This document shows, in pieces, positions 7,985-16,327 of a stretch of 64,000 nt of DNA. The stretch is from CAYFPO01 sp964345035 (GTDB taxonomy: Bacteria > Fidelibacterota > Marinisomatia > SCGC-AAA003-L08 > GCA-002704045): contig CAYFPO010000004.1 of assembly GCA_964345035.1 (NCBI GenBank), positions 13,749 to 77,748 of the forward strand, in the 5' to 3' direction. Made by a program: the position numbers and the translations under genes. Numbering within the stretch: the first letter of the stretch is position 1; each line of letters opens with the position of its first letter. The notes under the pieces are model-generated. The model saw only the letters and a list, made by a program, of their open reading frames with translations. It was not told where the DNA came from and ran no database searches.

Positions 7985-8972
7985 CCCTCAACCCATAATT
8001 CAGGTTCAAAACCTGAAAACGTATTTTAATACAGATGACGGGATTGCCCATGCTGTGGACGATGTGAGTTTTGATGTGTATCCGGGTGAGACATTGGGGA
8101 TTGTGGGAGAATCCGGTTGTGGAAAATCCGTGACAGCCCTTTCTATTATGCGTTTGATTCCGCATCCACCTGGATTTTATGCAGGAGGTAAAATATTCTA
8201 TAATGGAGAAAACGTCCTGGATTTACCTGGCGAAAATATGCAGCATATCCGGGGTAATAGTATTTCAATGATATTTCAGGAACCCATGACTTCATTGAAT
8301 CCGGTGTTTACATGTGGTAATCAGATCATTGAAGCGGTGAAACTACACCAGGGTTTAAACAATGCACAAGCAAGAGAAAAAGCTGTTGAAATGCTCAATT
8401 TAGTCGGGATACCAGATCCACACAGGCGAGTGGATGAATACCCCCATCAGTTATCCGGTGGTATGCGTCAACGGGTAATGATAGCAATGGCGCTTTCCTG
8501 TAATCCATCTGTATTGATAGCAGATGAGCCTACCACAGCCTTGGATGTAACTATTCAGGCTCAGATCCTGGAACTCATCCAGAAACTTCAGGAAGAAATC
8601 GGGCTGGCAGTCATAATGATCACTCACGACCTGGGTGTTATCGCTGAGATCTGCAAACGGGTAATTGTCATGTATGGAGGGCAGATCGTAGAAGAAGGAC
8701 CAGTAGATGAAATATTTGCATCTTGTCAGCATCCGTATACACAGGGTTTATTGAATTCCATTCCGAATATTTCTGAATCGGGTGAAGAACAGGAAAAACT
8801 GTATACCATTGACGGAAATGTTCCCAATGCTACGGAATTTCCGGCGGGATGTCATTTTAATCCCAGGTGTGAACTTGTAAATGACCAATGTGTAGATGAG
8901 AAACCAATTCTCGAATCTTATTCAAGTAAAAATGAACATTTGGTCCGATGCTGGGAAGTAGAAACCAATTAA
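7974..8972 (+). CDS. Peptide ABC transporter ATP-binding protein, OppD/DppD type
   Basis: The 332-aa ATPase of a peptide/nickel importer. Walker A is GESGCGKS (about residues 43-50). The Q-loop region is MIFQEPMTSLNPVF (about 99-112). The ABC signature is LSGGMRQRVMIAMAL (about 159-173), and Walker B is LIADEPTTALDVTIQ (about 180-194). The C-terminal oligopeptide extension with FNPRCELVNDQCVDEKP and a final Cys carries the conserved Cys pattern of OppD/DppD. It overlaps the previous gene by 11 nt. No OppF-type second ATPase or substrate-binding protein is visible in the window. The permeases lie at the left edge, separated by the MutL cassette. Confidence 0.94.
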   Translation: MPDNPQPIIQVQNLKTYFNTDDGIAHAVDDVSFDVYPGETLGIVGESGCGKSVTALSIMRLIPHPPGFYAGGKIFYNGENVLDLPGENMQHIRGNSISMIFQEPMTSLNPVFTCGNQIIEAVKLHQGLNNAQAREKAVEMLNLVGIPDPHRRVDEYPHQLSGGMRQRVMIAMALSCNPSVLIADEPTTALDVTIQAQILELIQKLQEEIGLAVIMITHDLGVIAEICKRVIVMYGGQIVEEGPVDEIFASCQHPYTQGLLNSIPNISESGEEQEKLYTIDGNVPNATEFPAGCHFNPRCELVNDQCVDEKPILESYSSKNEHLVRCWEVETN

Positions 8973-8976
8973 AATT

Positions 8977-10497
8977 ATGAACTCAATATTAACTAATTTA
9001 CACATTAAAGAAATCAATTTTGGCGCGTGTGTAGGTGGTAAGAGTTATGGAAATACAACCGATGCAGGACAAATTGAATCTATCAATCCCACAACCGGCG
9101 AACTACTTGCAACCGTTAATCTCTGTTCTGAACAGGATTATGAAAAAGTCATTGACCAATCTCAACAGGCGTTTGAAACATGGAAAATGCTCCCGGCACC
9201 CCAGCGTGGTGAACTGGTCAGATTAATGGGAAATGAACTTAGAGAGCAGAAAGATGCTCTGGGCAGTCTGGTTGCACTTGAAATGGGAAAGATCAAAGCT
9301 GAAGGTGATGGGGAAGTCCAGGAAATGATTGACATCGCAGATTTTGCCGTAGGGCTTTCCAGACAACTCTATGGACTTACTATGCACTCAGAACGTCCCC
9401 TGCATCGAATGTATGAACAATGGCATCCTTTGGGTATAGTGGGAGTGATTTCCGCTTTTAATTTTCCAGTTGCTGTGTGGGCGTGGAATGCCTTTATTGC
9501 AGCGGTCTGTGGTGATATTACTGTTTGGAAACCTTCTTCTAAAACTCCATTATGTGCAATTGCCGTGCAGAACATTTGTAATACTGTTCTGGAAAGAGAA
9601 GGTTACCCGGGAATATTCAACTTGATCATTGGCAGAGGATCATCAATCGGTGAACGGTTGATTAACGACACAAGAGTACCAATGATCTCTGCCACCGGAT
9701 CCACCCGTATGGGTAAACGGATTGGTGAAGTGGTTGGTGCCAGACTTGGAAAGACTATTTTGGAACTGGGAGGTAACAATGCCATTATTGTGGATGAAAC
9801 CGCTCCTTTGGACATGGTAATTCCTGCAATACTGTTTGGTGCAGTGGGCACAGCAGGGCAGCGATGCACTTCCACAAGAAGGATCATCGCTCATTCTTCA
9901 GTATTTGATACAATTGTTGAAAAATTAAAATCTACCTATCAACAGGTAAGAATCGGAGATCCATTGGACTCCAGCACGTTAATGGGACCACTCATTGATG
10001 GTGCAGCAGTGGAAGATTATCAAAATGCCCTGAAACAGGTAACGGCTCAGGGTGGTGAAATTCTGTATGGCGGTAATGTTTTAGATCGGTCAGGATTTTT
10101 TGTAGAACCGACATTGGTAAAAGCACATCCGGATATGGAAATCGTAAGAGAAGAGACTTTCGCACCAATACTGTATTTGATGAACTATGATAATTTAGAC
10201 GAGGCTATTAAAATCCATAATGCCGTACCTCAGGGACTCTCTTCTTCAATTTTCACCAGTAATATGTTGAATGGAGAAACCTTTTTGTCTCACAGAGGCA
10301 GTGATTGTGGAATTGCTAATGTAAATATCGGGACTTCAGGGGCAGAAATTGGTGGTGCCTTTGGTGGTGAAAAGGAAACCGGTGGAGGCAGAGAATCCGG
10401 TTCAGATGCCTGGAAGGCATATATGCGGAGACAGACCAATACCATTAACTGGAGCACGGAATTACCCCTTGCTCAGGGAATCGAGTTTAAATTGTAA
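8977..10497 (+). CDS. ALDH7-family semialdehyde dehydrogenase
   Basis: A 506-aa NAD-dependent aldehyde dehydrogenase. Catalytic Glu263 lies in LELGGNN and the nucleophile Cys297 in GTAGQRCTSTRR. The substrate-loop sequence GTSGAEIGGAFGGEKETGGG and the GSDAWKAYMRRQTNTINW end are characteristic of ALDH7 (alpha-aminoadipic semialdehyde dehydrogenase/antiquitin). In bacteria this family oxidises lysine-derived alpha-aminoadipate semialdehyde or similar aldehydes. It starts 4 nt after the transporter ATPase and is probably cotranscribed. This hints that amino acids imported as peptides feed catabolism, but no other lysine genes are nearby. The family call is firm; the substrate is inferred. Confidence 0.92.
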   Translation: MNSILTNLHIKEINFGACVGGKSYGNTTDAGQIESINPTTGELLATVNLCSEQDYEKVIDQSQQAFETWKMLPAPQRGELVRLMGNELREQKDALGSLVALEMGKIKAEGDGEVQEMIDIADFAVGLSRQLYGLTMHSERPLHRMYEQWHPLGIVGVISAFNFPVAVWAWNAFIAAVCGDITVWKPSSKTPLCAIAVQNICNTVLEREGYPGIFNLIIGRGSSIGERLINDTRVPMISATGSTRMGKRIGEVVGARLGKTILELGGNNAIIVDETAPLDMVIPAILFGAVGTAGQRCTSTRRIIAHSSVFDTIVEKLKSTYQQVRIGDPLDSSTLMGPLIDGAAVEDYQNALKQVTAQGGEILYGGNVLDRSGFFVEPTLVKAHPDMEIVREETFAPILYLMNYDNLDEAIKIHNAVPQGLSSSIFTSNMLNGETFLSHRGSDCGIANVNIGTSGAEIGGAFGGEKETGGGRESGSDAWKAYMRRQTNTINWSTELPLAQGIEFKL

Positions 10498-10596
10498 TTC
10501 CCTTTTTACACTTCGCCTTAAATTTCATAAGTTGATTGATTAACTCTTTTCTTGTTGTGTGAAAATCAATCATTTTAAATTTTAATTAGAAATACC

Positions 10597-10680
10597 GGAG
10601 GATTAGTCCTAATTGGTAAGGCAGCGGTTTTGAAAACCGCCGGGTTTACGCCCTTGGGGGTTCGAGTCCCTCATCCTCCG
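10597..10680 (+). tRNA. tRNA-Ser (anticodon TGA)
   Basis: Acceptor strands ggaggat (10597-10603) and atcctcc (10673-10679) pair and are followed by discriminator G, as expected for serine. The anticodon arm is gcggt-tttgaaa-accgc, giving anticodon TGA. A class II variable arm (ggg...ccc) precedes the T arm with ttcgagt loop. CCA is not encoded; the downstream sequence is CAG. Confidence 0.9.
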
Positions 10681-10682
10681 CA

Positions 10683-10850
10683 GTTTTTGTAGATTTGAGG
10701 ATACTGGGTGTTCCCAGCCTGCTCCCGATCTACGGGAGGGCTGGCAGGGAGTCCCTCATCCTCCGCATTAAGGGGAGTAATGTAATAATTTGGTTTACAT
10801 AGATTGAGGTTACCTGTCTGTGGGCAGACCGGGAGTCCCTCATCCTCCGG
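10683..10850 (+). repeat. Two decayed repeats ending in the 3' tail of tRNA-Ser
   Basis: Downstream of the tRNA, its 3' tail gagtccctcatcctccg recurs exactly at 10749-10765 and 10833-10849; the first copy also keeps the following CA. Each copy is preceded by the sequence AGATT(T)GAGG(A/T)TAC and then a GC-rich hairpin. The first hairpin is CCAGCC/GGCTGG enclosing CTCCCG/CGGGAG (about 10714-10744). The second is GTCTG/CAGAC (about 10815-10828). The two units are therefore similar in layout though diverged. They could be att-site remnants, decayed tRNA duplications or a palindromic repeat family. The units sit next to an assembly gap, so an assembly origin cannot be excluded. Confidence 0.65.
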
Positions 10851-10906
10851 ACACCTACACTACCTTACGATGTGCAAGTACTAATTAGAGCTATTAGCCA
10901 GTAGCT

Positions 10907-11006
10907 NNNNNNNNNNNNNNNNNNNNNNNNNNNNNNNNNNNNNNNNNNNNNNNNNNNNNNNNNNNNNNNNNNNNNNNNNNNNNNNNNNNNNNNNNNNNNN
11001 NNNNNN
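10907..11006. other. Scaffold gap (100 N)
   Basis: Exactly 100 consecutive N, a conventional placeholder of unknown true length. The left flank is rich in repeats and the right flank begins exactly at the first base of a tRNA gene, so the assembly probably broke in repeated or tRNA-like sequence. Adjacency of the two sides depends on scaffolding. Confidence 0.98.
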
Positions 11007-11091
11007 GGAGAGTTCGCATAATGGTATTGCAGCGGATTGCTAATCCGCCGGGGCGTATAGCCCTGTGCCAGTTCGAATCTGGTGCTCTCCG
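11007..11091 (+). tRNA. tRNA-Ser (anticodon GCT)
   Basis: Acceptor ggagagt (11007-11013) pairs with gctctcc (11084-11090), with one G-T pair at the base of the stem, and is followed by discriminator G. The anticodon arm gcgga-ttgctaa-tccgc gives anticodon GCT. A class II variable arm follows, then the T arm with loop ttcgaat. The gene starts at the first base after the gap, so upstream sequence is missing but the tRNA appears complete. CCA is not encoded. Confidence 0.9.
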
Positions 11092-11123
11092 CAGAATTAC
11101 TTACTGTAAAATAATAATACAAA

Positions 11124-11150
11124 AAAAGGGGGCATTTATGCCCCCTTTTT
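11124..11150 (+). terminator. Rho-independent terminator after tRNA-Ser(GCT)
   Basis: Stem GGGGGCAT/ATGCCCCC is flanked by A-run and T-run (aaaaa...ttttt), with a 1-2 nt loop. It can act in both directions: it ends the tRNA transcript on + and lies just past the 3' end of the candidate small RNA on -. Confidence 0.88.
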
Positions 11151-11153
11151 ATT

Positions 11154-11290
11154 GAAAAAGAAAACCCGTTGATTACAAATTCTGGAGGAATTCAGGAGGG
11201 GAACTGCAATCAACGGGTTAGAACAATTCGCTAAGAGGAGGTTTGCTTATACCTTTGCTATGCGGATCGCGATTGCTCAAACTATTTTCG
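11154..11290 (-). ncRNA. Candidate small RNA with long terminal hairpin and CCUCC motifs
   Basis: A perfect 12-bp inverted repeat, AACCCGTTGATT (11163-11174) and AATCAACGGGTT (11208-11219), is separated by 33 nt. Read on the minus strand the stem is followed by TTTTCTTTTT, like an intrinsic terminator. The minus-strand loop carries CCCCTCCT and CCTCC, and a further ACCTCCTC lies upstream near 11236-11243. These are anti-Shine-Dalgarno-like motifs. Read on the plus strand they would be three SD-like GGAGG motifs. No open frame of credible length covers the block. The 5' end (about 11290) is a guess. Strand and function are inferred from the T-run and motif pattern only. Confidence 0.4.
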
Positions 11291-11498
11291 TTTTATTTCC
11301 TACCCAATATTAAAGAGATTCAGATAACCTGTGTAATCGGTGTATTTCCGATATAATTGTAGGGGTTTACCTGATGATGTGTGATAAAAAAGAGTAGTTT
11401 TTAAGAGGGGATATTAGGCATCAATAATTGTATCAAATAATTGATGGTATTACCGTTTTCTTATTTCAAGGTGAAAAGCAATAATTTACCATATTCAG

Positions 11499-11606
11499 TT
11501 AGTCATCAATTTCAAATTCTTTTTCGATGAGTTTTATTTCTTCAGGTGTTGGTTCGTGATCAAATAGATCGTTCTGTTCCAATTCGGTATATTCATCGTC
11601 AAACAT
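11499..11606 (-). CDS. Micro-ORF, 35-aa acidic protein
   Basis: An ATG at 11606 is preceded on the minus strand by AGAGGAG (11614-11620), a well-spaced ribosome binding site. The ORF encodes 35 residues, beginning MFDDEYTELEQNDLFDHE and ending EKEFEIDD, then TAA. Composition is extremely acidic, with only three Lys and no Arg or Cys. The segment TPEEIKLIEKEF could form one amphipathic helix. No family is recognised. It lies between the candidate small RNA and the aromatic hydroxylase gene. The RBS and clean codon texture make it a plausible real gene, but length alone gives little statistical support. Confidence 0.5.
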   Translation of the reverse strand: MFDDEYTELEQNDLFDHEPTPEEIKLIEKEFEIDD

Positions 11607-11741
11607 TGTTTTTCTCCTCTTTTAATTGTTTGTCTGATGAAATATTACCGGTAATCCCAATTAGAAAAATGTGATTTGGAATACGCTTTTTGGACTAAGT
11701 GAGGGTGGTCACATAATCAGGCAGGGGTTGTGATTGACAGT

Positions 11742-13487
11742 TTAATTTGTCAAAGCAGCCTCCTTTAGTAATACATTCAATCCACGGCGAATAATAGTAC
11801 TCTCAGGAATATCGGATTCTGAAAACCGGTGAAGTTGATCAGCTATATAGGAAGAGATATCCTGTAAACTTGGTTCATCTTTTACCTGTTTTAACATTTC
11901 CACAAGGATCAACCAATCGTCAGGAAAAGATGTTTCAAGTTCATTCAAAATTTCATTACATTTTTCACTATCCAGGTCACCGGTTTGAATTATTTCATAG
12001 ATCTCATTTAACCTGCGGTTTTTATCGGTAATATTAGATGACTGATACACAGACGACTCGGTGGACGATTCTTTTAATAAATAATATTTTTTCCGGTCAG
12101 CTGGTCCGCCAAAAACTGATACTATTTCTCCACCGCAGGCAAGGTCAAAATCACCCCATTCAGGTTTAAACAATTTTTTATCACCTAATGTAACTGTACA
12201 ATTCTTGAATTTGATTAATAATGGTATATCGTTATTATAAAATATATCTATGATATCACCCTTGACCTGAACTCCTGTGTCAAAATCGAGATTGATGGAT
12301 TTATCATTTTGGATACCAGCTTCCGTCAATTCTGAGGATGTAAATTGACTGATGGGTTTCTCATTCCTTCTTAGATTACCCACCGGTGCTCCAAATCCCA
12401 ATGCATGATAATTAATGCCATGCCCCGGAATTTCCGAATCACCAACTGCCAATTGAACAGGACCTGAAAATTGGAGGTAGGACAATTTATTTTCCTCATT
12501 TATCAGAGAGGTTTCCAAAACACCAGAAACCTGCAGTCCAGAATCATATACTACAGTATTCACTGACTCAGCAAGTTTTGCTTTTTCTAAACCGGAGATC
12601 CCGCCTGTTTTATATGCCATTGTTTCACTGAAATCCAAAAGCACCTGACTGAGTTTTTGAAAATTATCTGTGACAAATAATTGGGGCTGGGGTTCGGTGA
12701 TATCATAGGCGTAATTTGTGCTGTTGATTGTATAAGGGATTTTTTCTACTTTTTCTGATAAACAGAATTGACTCTCAATCACGGAGGATAATAATCCGGC
12801 GCCATAAATCTTAGGTTCATCCCTTGAACCGATCAGTCCATATTCTGCAGTCCACCAGTTCATACGAGCCAACTTAGCCGCTTCACTAACCCATTTAATC
12901 GACTGAGAGACTTCAATAAATTCTTTTTCCACCTGGTCAACATCGCCAGGCTCAGCATTTGGGTCTTCTTTTAGATCAGACAATTTACGGATGACCTCAT
13001 ACAATTCCATATCCTGTTTTGAAGCAATGGCTTTCCGAGCTACCTCGCCGTAATTGCAGAGATATTTGGCATAATCTTCATCTGCGATAATTGGAGCATG
13101 CCCTGCAGATTCGTGAATAATGTCCGGTGAGGGTGTATACATCAGATGTTCAGCAGTGCGGATATCCACACCAATTGCCAGTACACGATTGGCGAGCATC
13201 TCCATAAATGCTGCAGGGGGGATAAATCCCTTTACGGCAGCAGCACCCCATCCGAATTTATCCAATTTTTCATCCATTTCTTCAACCTTGGGAATTCTAT
13301 CCAGGGGTATGCCGGTTTTATCCAATCCTGCCAGATACACCGGATGTGCGTGTTTTTTAAAAAAGGGAATAGAAATCATCATCACATACCGCCACACAGC
13401 CTGATCTATAGCAGAATACAGCGAATAATCCTGCTTAACAATATATTGTCTTAAATGAACGGGTAGATTTTTATATGCTTTACTCAT
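11742..13487 (-). CDS. phhA: Aromatic amino acid (phenylalanine) hydroxylase, long form
   Basis: A tetrahydropterin- and Fe(II)-dependent hydroxylase converting phenylalanine to tyrosine (581 aa). The iron ligands His125 and His130 are in HESAGHAPI, and Glu215 is in WWTAEYGLIG, the 2-His-1-carboxylate triad of the family. Catalytic-domain features (PVYLAGLDKTGIPLDRIP, GWGAAAVKGFIPPAAF) lie N-terminal. About 270 C-terminal residues (from about 310) follow, which ordinary bacterial PhhA enzymes of 250-300 aa lack; they look beta-rich and then helical. This long form is, to my knowledge, common in Bacteroidetes-like groups. It is the last gene of the minus-strand tyrosine catabolic cluster and follows aacS by 6 nt. 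Confidence 0.92.
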   Translation of the reverse strand: MSKAYKNLPVHLRQYIVKQDYSLYSAIDQAVWRYVMMISIPFFKKHAHPVYLAGLDKTGIPLDRIPKVEEMDEKLDKFGWGAAAVKGFIPPAAFMEMLANRVLAIGVDIRTAEHLMYTPSPDIIHESAGHAPIIADEDYAKYLCNYGEVARKAIASKQDMELYEVIRKLSDLKEDPNAEPGDVDQVEKEFIEVSQSIKWVSEAAKLARMNWWTAEYGLIGSRDEPKIYGAGLLSSVIESQFCLSEKVEKIPYTINSTNYAYDITEPQPQLFVTDNFQKLSQVLLDFSETMAYKTGGISGLEKAKLAESVNTVVYDSGLQVSGVLETSLINEENKLSYLQFSGPVQLAVGDSEIPGHGINYHALGFGAPVGNLRRNEKPISQFTSSELTEAGIQNDKSINLDFDTGVQVKGDIIDIFYNNDIPLLIKFKNCTVTLGDKKLFKPEWGDFDLACGGEIVSVFGGPADRKKYYLLKESSTESSVYQSSNITDKNRRLNEIYEIIQTGDLDSEKCNEILNELETSFPDDWLILVEMLKQVKDEPSLQDISSYIADQLHRFSESDIPESTIIRRGLNVLLKEAALTN

Positions 13488-13493
13488 TGTTAT

Positions 13494-15443
13494 TCAATAT
13501 TGAAGTTCTTCTAAATTTTTGAAATTATCCAGTGAAGTGGGATTTGCAAGAGAATCCAAATTTTTTACTGGGATGTTTTGAATGATATTCTTGACGGCAA
13601 TTTCCACTTTTTTCCCGTTGATGGTATATGGTATATCCTCCACAGGGATTATTTTGGCCGGAATATGTCTTGGACTGCATTGTGTTTTGATGTTGTGTTT
13701 TATTTTTGTGACTAATTCATCATGCAAAACATTTTGTGACTTTAATATGATGAAAAGGATGATCCTTTCATCGTTTTCCCATGGTTGGCCAACTACCAGA
13801 GAATCAACAATTTCTGACATTTGCTCCATCACACGGTAAATTTCTGCAGTTCCTATTCTTACACCGCCTGGATTTAATGTCGCATCCGATCGTCCATAGA
13901 TCAGCACCCCGCTGTGGTCATTGATCTCAATGTAATCTCCGTGAGACCAAACACCCGGGTAATCTTTGAAATATGCAGAATTGTATTTTTCACCGGTATC
14001 ATCATTCCAAAAATACACCGGCATAGATGGGAATGCTTTTTTACATACCAATTCTCCTTTGGCATCCCTGATGGAATTTCCAGTGGTATCAAAAGAATCT
14101 ACAGCCATCCCAAGTCCACGGCTCTGCAATTCTCCTTTATAAACAGGGAGGATCGGATTACCCAATGCGAAACAGGAAATAATATCTGTCCCTCCGGATA
14201 TAGAAGCCAGTTGAACATCACTTTTCCAGTGAGTATAGACAAAATCAAAATTTTCTTCTGATAATGGTGAACCTGTGGAGAGAATTGTTCTTAATTTTGG
14301 AAAATCTGAAACTGAATCAGGAATTATACCCTTTGACTGCAGTGTTGAGATATATTTTGCGCTGGTTCCAAAAATGGTAATTCCCAATTTACCGGCTATT
14401 TCCAATAAACTGGTATCTTCGGGATACATTGGATTTCCATCATATAAAACCATAGTTGCACCGGTCGCCAGTGATGTAACCAGCCAATTCCACATCATCC
14501 AACCGCAGGTGGTATAGTAGAATATGATATCATCCCGTGTCAGGTCTGTGTGCAGTCTATGTTCCTTAATATGCTGGAGTAATGTTCCGCCTGAAGAATG
14601 CACAAGGGATTTTGGTACTCCTGTGGTACCCGAAGAATACATAATAAACAGTGGATGTGAAAATGGTAATTGTTCAAATTGGATTGATGAATACTGAGGT
14701 GAAATGAAATCTTCCCAGGAAACACTGTTTTCTATTTTAATACTGGCCGGATCTCCCAGGTAATGAATGATCACTGCTTTTTCAATCGAAGGTATTTTAC
14801 CCATTATTGCATTCAGTTTCCCAAGACAATCAACCTTTTTACCATGATATTGATATCCGTCTGCACAAAAGATTAGTTTTGGATTAATCTGCTTGAACCT
14901 GTCCAATACACCTTTAGCGCCAAAATCCGGTGAGCAGGATGACCAGATTGCACCAATACTTGATGCCGCCAGCATTGCAATCACTGTTTCCGGAATATTT
15001 GGCATCAAACCAACTACCCTGTCATTTTTTTCTATCCCAAAACTTTTCATTGCTCCAACTAACCGGGAAACCCTGTTAAATAATTCATCATAGGTAATTG
15101 TTGTAGCTTGGGAATTTTCATCTATAAAAATGATTGCCGGATGAACATCCCGGTATTTCAACAAGTTTTCTGCATAATTCAATTTTGTGCCGTCAAACCA
15201 CACAGCTCCCGGCATTTTAAATATATCATCCACAACAGCATCAAAAGGTTGTGAGTGCTTAATTTTTGAGAAATTCCAGAACAATTCCCAGAATTTTTCC
15301 GGAGAAACTATTGACCAATTATACAGTTCTTCATAGGACCGGAAATCTGTGGATTCACTTTCATTTACAAAATTCATAAACTGCATCATTTGAGACGAAT
15401 CAACTGAGTTTTCGTCAGGTTTCCAGAGAATATCAGCCATCAT
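13494..15443 (-). CDS. aacS: Acetoacetate--CoA ligase (acetoacetyl-CoA synthetase)
   Basis: A 649-aa acyl-adenylate-forming ligase that activates acetoacetate with ATP and CoA. The P-loop YSSGTTGVPKS is at 269-279. The A8-like motif YGRSDATLNPGGVRIGTAEIY lies near 515-535, and the C-terminal acetylatable Lys is in TINGKKVE (near 610). The N-terminal ACAS_N region with FWELFWNFSKI and LNYAENLL is typical of acetoacetyl-CoA synthetases. It overlaps the upstream flavin reductase-like gene by 11 nt. Acetoacetate is one product of tyrosine degradation, so its place with hpd, hmgA and an FAH-family gene makes a complete salvage route to acetoacetyl-CoA. Confidence 0.93.
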   Translation of the reverse strand: MMADILWKPDENSVDSSQMMQFMNFVNESESTDFRSYEELYNWSIVSPEKFWELFWNFSKIKHSQPFDAVVDDIFKMPGAVWFDGTKLNYAENLLKYRDVHPAIIFIDENSQATTITYDELFNRVSRLVGAMKSFGIEKNDRVVGLMPNIPETVIAMLAASSIGAIWSSCSPDFGAKGVLDRFKQINPKLIFCADGYQYHGKKVDCLGKLNAIMGKIPSIEKAVIIHYLGDPASIKIENSVSWEDFISPQYSSIQFEQLPFSHPLFIMYSSGTTGVPKSLVHSSGGTLLQHIKEHRLHTDLTRDDIIFYYTTCGWMMWNWLVTSLATGATMVLYDGNPMYPEDTSLLEIAGKLGITIFGTSAKYISTLQSKGIIPDSVSDFPKLRTILSTGSPLSEENFDFVYTHWKSDVQLASISGGTDIISCFALGNPILPVYKGELQSRGLGMAVDSFDTTGNSIRDAKGELVCKKAFPSMPVYFWNDDTGEKYNSAYFKDYPGVWSHGDYIEINDHSGVLIYGRSDATLNPGGVRIGTAEIYRVMEQMSEIVDSLVVGQPWENDERIILFIILKSQNVLHDELVTKIKHNIKTQCSPRHIPAKIIPVEDIPYTINGKKVEIAVKNIIQNIPVKNLDSLANPTSLDNFKNLEELQY

Positions 15444-16302
15444 TGTTCTGTTCTAAAAATTGAATGATATACCAGGACATATCTATTTTATTATTATTGA
15501 TATTATCGATACATTCATCAAGTAATACTTTAGATGAGCTTCCTGTAAAATTCTTTTCCATTTCAGAGTTGAGATCGGGAATATTTTCTACAGATGCAAG
15601 TTTACATAAATGTGCATTCGTAAACTTTTTATTGGTTCGTATAAATTCCGGAATTGCAGAAAATCCAACAGGAGTATATCGTGGTGTTTCAAGAGAAAAC
15701 AGTCCTTGCTTAGCACGGGTATACCAATTTGATCCCAGTCTTCCGATTTGATCTATTTTTACAGGATCAATAAATCCATCCTCACTGAAAATATCTTCCC
15801 TTGCATGGAAATGGACAATTTCACCCAACAGTAGATTCCCGCCAGCCGGTTGGTCGCTGAATTGAATATGTTCCTGAAAGATACATTCCATAATTACCGG
15901 AGATTCTGCAACACCGGGTGGGGTTACTTTTTTAGATGGGTGTTTTGTGAATCCGGACATCTCAAATTCATCGGTAACAGAACCATATTCTGCTGCAGAG
16001 ATATTCATTTGATCCACCATGTCATACGACACTACGGATAAGGTGAATTCACCGGTTTCCAGAATATTGTTTAGTGTATCTTTGGGATTTCCTGTCCTTC
16101 CACTGAATGCGGGTGAAATACCAACTACAGGTGGGTTTGAACTGAATGCATTGTGAAAGCTGAAAGGAGCAAGGTTAAGATTACCGCTTTTGTCAATGGT
16201 GGAAGTAAATCCTATAGGGCGGGGGGCAACACTCCCAATGAGAAGGTGATGTCTGTCCCGCAGAGATTGGGATTTTGGGTCAAATTCAATAAAGTTGTTC
16301 AC
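15433..16302 (-). CDS. Flavin reductase-like (FMN-binding split-barrel) protein
   Basis: A 289-aa protein whose first roughly 200 residues match the flavin reductase-like split barrel: LLIGSVAPRPIGFTSTIDKS, LAPFSFHNAFSSNPPVVGIS, KDTLNNILETGEFTLSVVSY, then GEIVHFHAREDIF. Homologues bind FMN and often act as reductases or unknown oxidoreductases. A C-terminal extension of about 80 residues is helical and charged. It lies between the FAH-family gene (26 nt upstream) and aacS (11-nt overlap), so it is cotranscribed with tyrosine catabolism. No role for it in the standard pathway is known to me. Confidence 0.85.
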   Translation of the reverse strand: MNNFIEFDPKSQSLRDRHHLLIGSVAPRPIGFTSTIDKSGNLNLAPFSFHNAFSSNPPVVGISPAFSGRTGNPKDTLNNILETGEFTLSVVSYDMVDQMNISAAEYGSVTDEFEMSGFTKHPSKKVTPPGVAESPVIMECIFQEHIQFSDQPAGGNLLLGEIVHFHAREDIFSEDGFIDPVKIDQIGRLGSNWYTRAKQGLFSLETPRYTPVGFSAIPEFIRTNKKFTNAHLCKLASVENIPDLNSEMEKNFTGSSSKVLLDECIDNINNNKIDMSWYIIQFLEQNNDG

Positions 16303-16327
16303 AGATACCGATTCAATTCATTTTCAA

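Noticed and set aside
10597..10680. tRNA-Sec candidate
   Set aside because: The anticodon is TGA (Ser), not TCA, and the acceptor and variable arm lengths fit an ordinary class II serine tRNA.
10683..10906. Insertion sequence or prophage beside the tRNA
   Set aside because: No transposase or integrase, no phage genes, and no long inverted repeats are present in the visible sequence.
10865..11122. Minus-strand open frame spanning the N-gap
   Set aside because: It runs through 100 unknown bases and over tRNA-Ser(GCT), so there is no coding support.
11262..11315. A 17-codon frame starting ATGCGGATCGCG near the candidate small RNA
   Set aside because: No ribosome site at the right distance, very short, and overlaps a better structural explanation.
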